A stretch of 7,385 bases of DNA from an uncultured Oscillospiraceae bacterium (GTDB lineage Bacteria; Bacillota; Clostridia; Oscillospirales; Oscillospiraceae): contig CAKUNY010000094.1 in the NCBI GenBank assembly GCA_934668605.1, positions 1-7,385 of the forward strand, written 5' to 3'. The notes beneath the pieces were generated by a model, which saw nothing but the letters and a program-made list of their open reading frames with translations, did not search any database and was not told where the DNA came from. The stretch's first letter is position 1; the number at the start of each line of letters is the position of its first letter. Shown piece by piece: positions 1 to 6,031 of the stretch. Position numbers and translations under genes: made by a program.

Positions 1-133
1 GGTGGAGGCTTGCCTGCGGTTTTAACGTCTGAAACGTCGCACAGTTGGCTAACGCGCTGGCATCTGTGCTTGGAGTGTGTATTCGGCATAACCAACAAAA
101 ACGCCGGTCGAAATTCTACACTTTGCCGAGGAC

Positions 134-176
134 AAAAAAGAGCCGCTTTCCCGAAAAAACTCCGGAAAAGCGGCTC
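134..176 (-). terminator. Rho-independent terminator, minus strand
   Basis: Two arms, 140-153 and 163-176, form a 14-bp stem with one C-A mismatch (GAGCCGCTTTCCCG against CGGAAAAGCGGCTC). Read on the minus strand, the stem is followed by six T residues (A-run at 134-139). The plus strand has no T-run after the stem, so the direction is minus. It lies downstream of the tRNA-Val terminator and may be a second stop for the tRNA and DUF3810 transcripts. Confidence 0.75.
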
Positions 177-262
177 AAAATGCCTTGGGTAAAGGTACAA
201 GTCCACTGATTTTGTCAAAACCCTTTTTGATATCTTTTTTTCCGACTTCAAAAATTGGGCGC

Positions 263-294
263 AAAAAAACCCGGAAGTCGTTGAAACTTCTGGG
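263..294 (-). terminator. Terminator of the tRNA-Val transcript
   Basis: On the minus strand, CCCAGAAGT and ACTTCCGGG (plus-strand arms 286-294 and 270-278) form a 9-bp stem with one A-C mismatch and a 7-base loop. Seven T residues follow (A-run 263-269). It starts 36 bases past the encoded CCA end of the tRNA, the expected place for a tRNA terminator. Confidence 0.8.
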
Positions 295-329
295 CTTTTC
301 GCGCTGATATCTTTTTTGGTTCAGCTTGA

Positions 330-406
330 TGGTGGACAGTACAGGACTCGAACCTGTGACCCCATGCACGTCAAGCATGTGCTCATACCAGCTGAGCTAA
401 CTGTCC
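330..406 (-). tRNA. tRNA-Val (anticodon GAC)
   Basis: This 77-base minus-strand gene folds into a full cloverleaf. The acceptor stem is GGACAGT (406-400) with ACTGTCC (340-334), the D-arm is GCTC...GAGC, the anticodon stem is CATGC/GCATG with loop TTGACGT, and the T-arm is ACAGG-TTCGAGT-CCTGT. The anticodon GAC (complement at 370-372) reads valine codons GUC and GUU. The discriminator base is A and the 3' CCA is encoded in the DNA (complement TGG at 330-332), so the tRNA does not depend on CCA addition. It stands alone, with its own promoter (419-447) and terminator (263-294), downstream of the DUF3810 gene on the same strand. Confidence 0.96.
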
Positions 407-418
407 ATCGCGGGAGTT

Positions 419-447
419 ATTATACAAAAGCTCCCGGCGTTTGTCAA
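419..447 (-). promoter_or_regulatory. Promoter of tRNA-Val
   Basis: On the minus strand a perfect -35 TTGACA (complement 442-447) is followed by a 17-bp spacer and a perfect -10 TATAAT (complement 419-424). Start of transcription would fall near 412, a few bases before the mature tRNA 5' end at 406. An inverted repeat CGGGAG (411-416) / CTCCCG (431-436) straddles the -10 box. Confidence 0.92.
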
Positions 448-479
448 GGACATTTTTTCGTTTTTGCCGTTTTTTCTTC

Positions 480-1541
480 TTACGCCTGTTTGAGGTACCA
501 CGCGATGAGCAAATCCGCCGCTTCGCCGTAGCTCTGCACACCGGACTCCTCGGAGAACGCCTTCAGATACGTATCGTTGACCTTTGTCGCCGCATCCTGC
601 ACCTTGCCCTCGTACTGCGCGTAATGCTCGTTTGCCGCCTGAATGTCGGCGCGCACACCGTCGGAAAGATCTGCCCAGATTTCGCTTGCCGCGGTTTTGT
701 CCGCCTTATAAAGCGCGTTGTGGCAGTAGACGTAGGCGGCAATGGCGCCGGAATACTGAAATTCCGGGCTTTCGTTTTCCATGCACGCCAGATATGCGCA
801 GAAGTTTGCCCCATCCTCGGCAGCGACCGTCTGCCGGTGCGCCAGCTCGTGGCACATCGTAAACGGCAGCCAGACCTCGTATGTGTCCGGGTTTACGCAC
901 GCCTCGCCCGTGAAGCAGACAAAAATGCCCGTGATGCCGAACTGGCTGAACATGCGCCAGGTGGCAAGCTTTTTGACCGGGTCGTGAGAGCCTGTGAACA
1001 GCGCATACCGCTGCGCCAGCTTGTCATAGCCCGCGCCCGCCTGTCCGCAGAGCGTTTCAAAATCGTCCAGATGGGCAAGGCTGTCTGCATCGCGCGGTAC
1101 AAGACCGGAGAGCCGGTTTACCTGCGCGGCGTAATATTCGGTCGCCTTCTGAAGCTCCTGCTTCGTGTACTCGCGCACGGAAAGTCCCAGCTGCTCGCCG
1201 ACAGAAGGTCCAAAATGGTTAAGACCCCAGAGCGCAACAAAGACGAACAGCCCCACGCACACACCGAGCACAATCCCTGCCAGCCAGCACAGAAAGCTCC
1301 GATGCTGCGTGAAAATGCGCACGAAGGTATACAGCAGCCACAAAATCGCCAGCCCCGCCAAAAGCTCCCACACGGCAAGCGGAACAGCGCTCGTCACGGC
1401 GCTGATCACGCCCAGCGCCTTTCTGGAAAGCTCCGGGTAAAACGAAAACACCAGCGCCGGGGCGTATTTTGCCGCCAGCACCAGAAGTGCGGTCAATACA
1501 AGAAAGATGGCTGACAGCAGCAGCCTTCCGATGGTTCTCAA
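480..1541 (-). CDS. DUF3810 family membrane protein with HExxH metalloprotease-like motif
   Basis: The product (353 aa from a TTG start) matches what I know of the DUF3810 family, a poorly characterised group of probable membrane zinc peptidases. Three hydrophobic segments sit near residues 7-29, 50-75 and 82-106. A soluble part follows that carries HELAH at 231-235, with H231 and H235 as likely zinc ligands and E232 as the likely catalytic base. E242 in AAEDGANF is a candidate third ligand; from memory, relatives more often read EDEANF here, so G244 may be a change. I chose the TTG at 1539-1541 because AAAGGA lies 9 bases upstream and an extended -10 box (1575-1583) lies between this codon and the upstream in-frame ATG at 1599-1601, which would make that ATG untranscribed. 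No terminator separates the gene from the tRNA promoter 33 bases beyond its stop. Substrate and role are unknown. Confidence 0.85.
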   Translation of the reverse strand: MRTIGRLLLSAIFLVLTALLVLAAKYAPALVFSFYPELSRKALGVISAVTSAVPLAVWELLAGLAILWLLYTFVRIFTQHRSFLCWLAGIVLGVCVGLFVFVALWGLNHFGPSVGEQLGLSVREYTKQELQKATEYYAAQVNRLSGLVPRDADSLAHLDDFETLCGQAGAGYDKLAQRYALFTGSHDPVKKLATWRMFSQFGITGIFVCFTGEACVNPDTYEVWLPFTMCHELAHRQTVAAEDGANFCAYLACMENESPEFQYSGAIAAYVYCHNALYKADKTAASEIWADLSDGVRADIQAANEHYAQYEGKVQDAATKVNDTYLKAFSEESGVQSYGEAADLLIAWYLKQA

Positions 1542-1574
1542 GAAAAACGTTCCTTTCCGGTTGGAATACGGAAC

Positions 1575-1583
1575 AGTATACCA
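1575..1583 (-). promoter_or_regulatory. Extended -10 promoter for the DUF3810 gene
   Basis: On the minus strand TGG followed by TATACT forms an extended -10 element (TGnTATAAT type). No good -35 is visible; the T-rich hexamer at 17-bp spacing is poor, which fits an extended -10 promoter. Transcription would start near 1568, leaving a leader of about 27 bases before the TTG start. Confidence 0.6.
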
Positions 1584-1632
1584 CACCTTGCGCAAAAACA
1601 AAAGAATGTTTTCCCTTTTTCTCCCGGCGCAG

Positions 1633-1660
1633 TTGACTTTGGAACACTTTTTATTATAAT
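1633..1660 (+). promoter_or_regulatory. Promoter of glyQS
   Basis: TTGACT (1633-1638), a 16-bp spacer and a perfect TATAAT (1655-1660) form a good sigma-A-type promoter. Transcription would start near 1667, giving a leader of only about 32 bases. The -10 box lies in the 8-bp palindrome ATTATAAT (1653-1660), so a TATAAT is also read on the opposite strand. Confidence 0.85.
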
Positions 1661-1680
1661 GTATCTTATCAAATCACGTC

Positions 1681-1701
1681 AGGAGGACGGATGTAAGCAT
1701 G
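1681..1701 (+). promoter_or_regulatory. glyQS ribosome binding site with intervening ATG-TAA
   Basis: AGGAGG occupies 1681-1686. The first ATG after it (1691-1693) is followed at once by TAA (1694-1696), and the real glyQS ATG is at 1699. Spacing from AGGAGG is 4 bases to the start-stop and 12 bases to the true start, both outside the usual 5-9. No other in-frame start codon lies between the ribosome binding site and 1699. Confidence 0.7.
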
Positions 1702-3114
1702 AAAAATTCCGAAAAGACCCTCGATATGATCGTCAATCTCTGCAAGAACCGCGGCTTTGTCTTCGCGGGCAGCGAAATTTACGGCGGTCTGGCCAACAGC
1801 TGGGACTACGGCCCGCTCGGCGTCGAGTTCAAGAACAACGTCAAAAAGGCATGGCTCAAGAAGTTCGTGCAGGAAAGCCCGTACAACGTCGGCCTCGACG
1901 CGGCCATCATCATGAACCCGCAGACTTGGATCACGACTGGTCACGTGGCAAGCTTCTCCGACCCTCTGCTTGACTGCAAGGCCTGCAAGGCCCGTCACCG
2001 CGCCGATAAGCTCATTGGAGACGAGCACCCCGAGGTGAACGTCGATGCGATGAGCTTTGACGAGATGGACAAGTTCATCGCCGAACACGAGGACGTCGTC
2101 TGCCCCGTCTGCGGCAAGCACGACTTTACCCCCATCCGCAAGTTTAACCTCATGTTCAAGACGGCCATCGGCGTGACCGAGGACTCGTCTTCGACCTGCT
2201 ATCTGCGCCCGGAGACCGCGCAGGGTATTTTCGTCAACTTTGCGAACATCCAGCGCACGACAAGGCGCAAGCTCCCGTTCGGCGTCTGCCAGATCGGCAA
2301 GGCGTTCCGCAACGAGATTACCCCGGGCAACTTCACGTTCCGCACGCGCGAATTTGAGCAGATGGAGTGCGAATTCTTCTGCAAGCCCGACACCGACCTC
2401 GAGTGGTTCGCCTACTGGAAGGACTACTGCAAGAACTGGCTGCTGAGCCTCGGCATCAAGGAAGAGAACCTGCGCCTGCGCGACCATGAGCCCGCGGAGC
2501 TTGCGTTCTACTCCAGAGCCACGACGGATATCGAATACGCCTTCCCGTTCACCGACTGGGGCGAGCTCTGGGGCATTGCCGACCGCACGAACTACGACCT
2601 TGGCCGCCATCAGGAGGCCTCGGGCAAGAGTCTGGAATACTTTGACCCCGAGACGAACGAGCACTATATCCCGTACGTCATTGAGCCGTCGCTTGGCTGC
2701 GACCGTGTGGCGCTGGCGTTCCTCTGCGAGGCATACGACGAAGAACACCTCGTCGACAGCAAGGGAAAAGAAGACGTGCGCACGGTGCTACACCTGCACC
2801 CGTTCCTCGCACCCTACAAGGCGGCCGTCCTGCCCCTTTCCAAGAAGCTCTCCGAGCCCGCGCGGAAGATCTATGAAGAGCTCTCCAAGGAGTTCATGAT
2901 CGACTTCGACGACTCGGGCTCCATCGGCAAGCGCTATCGCCGCGAAGACGAGATCGGCACGCCGTACTGCATCACCGTGGACTTTGCGACCGTCGGCGAT
3001 GAGAATACCCCGGCCGATAACGCCGTCACCATCCGTGACCGCGACACGATGGAGCAGGTGCGCGTTCCCATTGCGGAGCTCAGAAGCTGGCTGCGCGAAA
3101 AGGTCGCGTTCTGA
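1699..3114 (+). CDS. glyQS: Glycine--tRNA ligase, single-chain alpha2 type
   Basis: This cytoplasmic enzyme charges tRNA-Gly with glycine using ATP. At 471 aa it has the length usual for the homodimeric class II GlyRS, not the separate alpha and beta chains found in many bacteria. Visible signatures are the N-terminal motif WDYGPLG (36-42), [12 protein letters not shown] (170-181), motif 2 FRNEI (203-207) with the arginine that contacts ATP, and motif 3 EPSLGCDR (329-336). Two CxxC pairs (C93/C96 and C135/C138) could hold a zinc ion in the insertion between motifs 1 and 2. The C-terminal anticodon-binding domain runs from about [14 protein letters not shown] (367-380) to residue 465. The gene has its own promoter and terminator, so it is a single-gene unit. 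The leader is too short for the T-box that controls glyQS in Bacillus subtilis. No frameshift or missing motif is seen. Confidence 0.97.
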   Translation: MKNSEKTLDMIVNLCKNRGFVFAGSEIYGGLANSWDYGPLGVEFKNNVKKAWLKKFVQESPYNVGLDAAIIMNPQTWITTGHVASFSDPLLDCKACKARHRADKLIGDEHPEVNVDAMSFDEMDKFIAEHEDVVCPVCGKHDFTPIRKFNLMFKTAIGVTEDSSSTCYLRPETAQGIFVNFANIQRTTRRKLPFGVCQIGKAFRNEITPGNFTFRTREFEQMECEFFCKPDTDLEWFAYWKDYCKNWLLSLGIKEENLRLRDHEPAELAFYSRATTDIEYAFPFTDWGELWGIADRTNYDLGRHQEASGKSLEYFDPETNEHYIPYVIEPSLGCDRVALAFLCEAYDEEHLVDSKGKEDVRTVLHLHPFLAPYKAAVLPLSKKLSEPARKIYEELSKEFMIDFDDSGSIGKRYRREDEIGTPYCITVDFATVGDENTPADNAVTIRDRDTMEQVRVPIAELRSWLREKVAF

Positions 3115-3126
3115 ACCTGAATTTTG

Positions 3127-3164
3127 CCCGGAACTGAGAATTTTCTCGGTTCCGGGTTGTTTTT
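3127..3164 (+). terminator. Terminator of glyQS
   Basis: Arms 3127-3139 (CCCGGAACTGAGA) and 3144-3156 (TCTCGGTTCCGGG) pair over 13 bp with a single T-G wobble and a 4-base ATTT loop, followed by TTGTTTTT (3157-3164). It begins 13 bases after the glyQS stop codon and isolates glyQS from the transporter genes. Confidence 0.95.
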
Positions 3165-3220
3165 CACAAAAATGCAGCTTTCTTTTGGCGCTTCCCACAA
3201 GAAAAAGTCCGCCTGTCCTG

Positions 3221-3249
3221 TAGAAATCTCGCCGGTTTTCCTGTATAAT
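3221..3249 (+). promoter_or_regulatory. Promoter of the nucleoside transporter operon
   Basis: A perfect -10 TATAAT (3244-3249) is preceded at 17-bp spacing by TAGAAA (3221-3226), which matches the -35 consensus at four of six positions. Transcription would start near 3256, leaving a leader of about 90 bases before the first coding start at 3346. The preceding 56 bases, after the glyQS terminator, hold nothing else I recognise. Confidence 0.75.
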
Positions 3250-3272
3250 TAAAATAACTATCCGCCGCGCCC

Positions 3273-3286
3273 CGGAAACGTTTCCG
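3273..3286 (+). promoter_or_regulatory. Palindromic operator-like site in the transporter leader
   Basis: CGGAAACGTTTCCG is a perfect 14-bp palindrome with a central CG, centred about 24 bases downstream of the predicted transcription start. Central-CG palindromes with flanking A/T arms are typical of LacI-family operators; the site does not fit the CcpA cre consensus well because its outer bases are C/G instead of T/A. Binding here would act as a repressor roadblock. An RNA hairpin role is also possible. The AAACGTTT core recurs at 7301-7308. Confidence 0.4.
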
Positions 3287-3310
3287 CGTGCGTAAGACCG
3301 GAACTTGCCT

Positions 3311-3337
3311 CCGCAATCCTTGCGGCGAACAAAGGAG
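3311..3337 (+). promoter_or_regulatory. Hairpin and ribosome binding site that decide the ATPase start
   Basis: CCGCAA (3311-3316) and TTGCGG (3320-3325) form a 6-bp hairpin with a TCC loop, just ahead of the ribosome binding site AAAGGAG (3331-3337). TCCTT (3317-3321) is complementary to AAGGA (3332-3336), so a competing fold could hide the ribosome binding site. The GTG at 3337 overlaps the ribosome binding site and cannot be its start; the TTG at 3346 lies 8 bases after it. Confidence 0.5.
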
Positions 3338-3345
3338 TGAAGAAT

Positions 3346-4872
3346 TTGGCCGAATCGGAATATGTCATTGAGATGCTGAATATCACAAAGGAATTCCCCG
3401 GCATCCGCGCCAATGACAACATCACCCTACAGCTCAAAAAGGGAGAGATCCACGCGCTGCTCGGCGAAAACGGCGCCGGCAAATCGACCCTGATGAGCGT
3501 GCTCTTTGGCCTGTATCAGCCCGAGAGCGGCGTCATCAAAAAGAACGGACAGGTCGTCAGGATCAGCGACCCCAACGACGCCAACGACCTTAACATCGGC
3601 ATGGTGCACCAGCACTTCAAGCTGGTCGAGTGCTTCTCCGTGCTCGACAATATCATCCTCGGCGTGGAGCCCAATAAAGCGGGCTTTTTGCAGAAGAAGC
3701 AGGCGCGGGAAAAGGTCCTCGCCCTGTCGCAGCAGTACGGCCTGCGCGTCGACCCGGACGCAAAGGTAGAGGATATCTCCGTCGGTATGCAGCAGAGAAC
3801 CGAAATTCTCAAGATGCTCTACCGGGACAACGAGATTCTGATCTTCGACGAGCCGACGGCTGTCCTGACGCCGCAGGAGATCGACGAGCTGATGCAGATC
3901 ATGAAAAATCTCGCGGCGGAAGGAAAGTCGATCCTCTTCATTTCCCACAAGCTCGCGGAGATCATGGCCGTTGCAGACCGGTGCACCGTTCTTCGCAAGG
4001 GCAAGTGCATCGGAACGGTCAACACGCGCGAGACGACGATGGAGGAGCTCTCTTCCATGATGGTCGGAAGGCAGGTCAACTTCAAGGTCGACAAGAAGGA
4101 CGCCGAACCCGGCGAGGTCGTTTTGGACGTCAAAAACCTCACGGTTCCCTCGAAGCTCCACAAGAATAACGCCGTCAAGAACGTAAACCTTCAGGTGCGC
4201 CGGGGCGAGATCGTCTGTCTTGCCGGTATCGAAGGAAACGGCCAGACGGAGTTTGTCTACGCGCTGACGGGACTTGAGAAGCAGTCGGCGGGTGAGATCA
4301 CGCTCTGCGGCAAGGACATTTCCCGCGCGCCCATCCGCCAGCGCTCCAAGGACGGCATGAGCCACATCCCCGAAGACCGGCACAAGCACGGTCTGGTGCT
4401 CGACTTTACGCTCGAGCAGAACATGGTGCTCCAGCGCTACTGGCAGCCGGAGTTCCAGAAAAACGGCTTCATCAACTTCCCCGCCGTCCGCGCTTATTCC
4501 GACCGCCTCATCGAGCAGTACGACGTGCGTTCGGGACAGGGCTCTGTAACCACGGTGCGCAGCATGTCCGGCGGCAACCAGCAAAAGGCGATCGTCGCGC
4601 GAGAGATCGATAAAGATCCGGAGCTTCTTGTGGCCGTCCAGCCGACGAGAGGCCTCGATGTGGGCGCGATCGAGTACATTCACAAGCAGCTCGTCTCCGA
4701 GCGCGACGCGGGCAAGGGCGTTCTGCTCGTGTCTCTGGAGCTCGACGAGGTCATGAACGTCTCCGACCGCATTCTCGTCATGTATGAGGGCGAGATCGTG
4801 GGCGAGTTTGACCCGAAAAACGTGACCGTGGAAGAGCTTGGCCTGTATATGGCCGGCGCGAAGCGGATGTAA
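3346..4872 (+). CDS. Nucleoside ABC transporter ATP-binding protein (NupO/YufO-like)
   Basis: This 508-aa protein carries two fused ABC ATPase domains and would power nucleoside uptake from the inner face of the membrane. The first domain is complete: Walker A GENGAGKST (40-48), Q-loop Q89, signature SVGMQQ (145-150), Walker B ILIFDEP (164-170) with catalytic E169, and H-loop H201. The second is degenerate in the way usual for this family: GIEGNGQTE (294-302) lacks the Walker A lysine, the catalytic glutamate is replaced in VAVQPTRGLD (429-438), and SLE stands where SHD/SHE would hold the H-loop histidine. Its signature MSGGNQQK (407-414) is intact. So one active site probably hydrolyses ATP. 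The TTG start (3346) is chosen from the ribosome binding site at 3331-3337. The stop TAA overlaps the next gene's ribosome binding site (TAAGGAGG), so translation is closely coupled. Related importers carry sugars or other solutes; the permeases and the phosphorylase downstream favour nucleosides. Confidence 0.92.
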   Translation: MAESEYVIEMLNITKEFPGIRANDNITLQLKKGEIHALLGENGAGKSTLMSVLFGLYQPESGVIKKNGQVVRISDPNDANDLNIGMVHQHFKLVECFSVLDNIILGVEPNKAGFLQKKQAREKVLALSQQYGLRVDPDAKVEDISVGMQQRTEILKMLYRDNEILIFDEPTAVLTPQEIDELMQIMKNLAAEGKSILFISHKLAEIMAVADRCTVLRKGKCIGTVNTRETTMEELSSMMVGRQVNFKVDKKDAEPGEVVLDVKNLTVPSKLHKNNAVKNVNLQVRRGEIVCLAGIEGNGQTEFVYALTGLEKQSAGEITLCGKDISRAPIRQRSKDGMSHIPEDRHKHGLVLDFTLEQNMVLQRYWQPEFQKNGFINFPAVRAYSDRLIEQYDVRSGQGSVTTVRSMSGGNQQKAIVAREIDKDPELLVAVQPTRGLDVGAIEYIHKQLVSERDAGKGVLLVSLELDEVMNVSDRILVMYEGEIVGEFDPKNVTVEELGLYMAGAKRM

Positions 4873-4884
4873 GGAGGACGCGGG

Positions 4885-6030
4885 ATGAAAAAGAAAACAT
4901 TGTTGCAGTCCTCCGGCGTTGTGACGCTGTGCGCAAGCCTGGTCTGCATCGTCATCGGCCTTCTGGTGGGCTTCCTGGTTCTGCTGCTGCTCGGCGGCGA
5001 GAAGGCCTATTCCGACGGCTTCAAGCAGATCCTGCTCGGCGGCTTTTATATGATGCCCTCCGGCATCGGCAAGGAGATCGTTACGGCGGTGCCGCTCATC
5101 ATGTGCGGCCTATCTGTCGCGTTCGCATTCAAGACCGGCCTTTTTAACATCGGCGCGGCCGGGCAGTATACGCTCGGCGCGTTCGGCGGCCTCGTGTTTG
5201 CGCTGCTGCTGCACGCTCCGTGGTGGCTCTGCCTGATCGCCTCGACGGTCTTTGGCGCCATCTGGGGCGCGATCCCCGGCATTTTCAAGGCTTACTTAAA
5301 CGTCAACGAGGTCATCACGGCCATCATGTTCAACTGGATCGGCCTGTACGGCTGCAACACGATCATGTATGGCCGCGGCACCGGCCCCATGTATAACGCC
5401 AAGCAGTCGAAGACCTTCGCCGTCACGGGCGACAGCCTCATTCCCTCCAAGCTCTTTGGCTGGGACATGTCGGAGACATTCGGCTATAAATCCTGCACGA
5501 TCGCGATCTTCCTCGCCATCATTGTCGCGGTTCTTCTTTACATCGTGATCAACAAGACGACCTTCGGCTATGAGCTCAAGGCCTGCGGCTGCAACAAGAA
5601 CGCGGCCAAATACGCGGGCATTGACGAAAAGCGCAGCATCATCCTCTCGATGATCATCGCGGGCGCGCTCGCGGGCTTCGGCGCGGGGCTCTACTTCCTG
5701 TCCAATGCGGCGCAGTGGATCCCGGGCGACTCGACGGCGCTTCCCTCGGAAGGCTTCGACGGCATTTCCGTTGCGCTTCTGGCCTCGTCCAACCCGATCG
5801 CGGCGATTTTCTCGGCCATCTTCATTTCGCACATCTCGACCGGCGGCGGCTTTATGAACGCGTCGTTGTTCCCGCCCGAGATCGCGAACATCATCTCCGG
5901 CATCATCATCTACCTCTGCGCGTTCTCGCTGCTGTTCAAGAACCTCATTGTCACGCTCTTCACGGGCAAGCACAAAAAACCGGCAAGCAAGCCGGACGCG
6001 GAAACGCCCAATGGAAAGGAGGCGCAGTAA
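4885..6030 (+). CDS. Nucleoside ABC transporter permease 1 (NupP/YufP-like)
   Basis: This 381-aa membrane protein belongs to the BPD_transp_2 permease family and would form half of the transport channel. It starts at ATG 4885, 7 bases after AGGAGG (4872-4877) and 12 bases after the ATPase stop. Hydrophobic segments lie near residues 11-36, 66-82, 92-110, 113-133, 205-222, 251-272, 293-314 and 332-352, with one or two further weak ones. Family-typical stretches are GLFNIGAAGQ (85-94), the cytoplasmic coupling-loop region around ELKACGCNKNAAKYAGI (230-246), and GFDGISVALLASSNPIAA (290-307). The last 20 residues form a hydrophilic Lys/Pro/Glu-rich tail whose codons contain the ribosome binding site of the next gene. 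It pairs with permease 2 and the ATPase. Nucleosides are the likely cargo, by family and neighbours. Confidence 0.92.
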   Translation: MKKKTLLQSSGVVTLCASLVCIVIGLLVGFLVLLLLGGEKAYSDGFKQILLGGFYMMPSGIGKEIVTAVPLIMCGLSVAFAFKTGLFNIGAAGQYTLGAFGGLVFALLLHAPWWLCLIASTVFGAIWGAIPGIFKAYLNVNEVITAIMFNWIGLYGCNTIMYGRGTGPMYNAKQSKTFAVTGDSLIPSKLFGWDMSETFGYKSCTIAIFLAIIVAVLLYIVINKTTFGYELKACGCNKNAAKYAGIDEKRSIILSMIIAGALAGFGAGLYFLSNAAQWIPGDSTALPSEGFDGISVALLASSNPIAAIFSAIFISHISTGGGFMNASLFPPEIANIISGIIIYLCAFSLLFKNLIVTLFTGKHKKPASKPDAETPNGKEAQ

Positions 6031-6031
6031 G

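Larger units (their letters stand above)
1..329. other. Intergenic region, no gene recognised
   Basis: No convincing gene is visible in this stretch. One plus-strand frame stays open from base 1 to a TAA at 190-192, but its translation is rich in Lys, Arg, Cys and Ser, matches no family I know, and runs straight through a strong hairpin. It has no ribosome binding site and would have to be the tail of a gene starting outside the window. The structured content is two minus-strand terminators (134-176 and 263-294) and a 13-base direct repeat TGATATCTTTTTT at 228-240 and 305-317. The first 133 bases show nothing I can assign. Confidence 0.5.

Noticed and set aside
330..406. Integration (att) site at the tRNA 3' end
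   Set aside because: The tRNA 3' sequence is not repeated in the window, and no integrase or mobile genes are present; the 228-317 direct repeat lies outside the tRNA.
441..1514. A 357-codon open frame on the plus strand antisense to the DUF3810 gene
   Set aside because: Its translation is Arg/His/Cys-rich without domains, it lacks a ribosome binding site, and it mirrors the codon pattern of the opposite GC-rich gene, which has clear family motifs.
1669..2748. A 359-codon minus-strand frame opposite glyQS
   Set aside because: It is a reverse-strand shadow of a strongly conserved gene, with no start signals and a Leu/Val/Arg/Asp-rich composition typical of such shadows.
3256..3345. Purine riboswitch in the transporter leader
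   Set aside because: The conserved junction and loop sequences of the purine riboswitch are absent; only short, different helices are seen.
3427..4683. A 418-codon minus-strand frame opposite the ATPase gene
   Set aside because: Same reason: the plus strand encodes every ABC motif in order, and the reverse frame shows no domain or ribosome binding site.
4225..4770. Degenerate second ATPase domain read as a damaged gene
   Set aside because: Loss of the Walker A lysine and catalytic glutamate in the second half is normal for this importer family, and the frame is intact.
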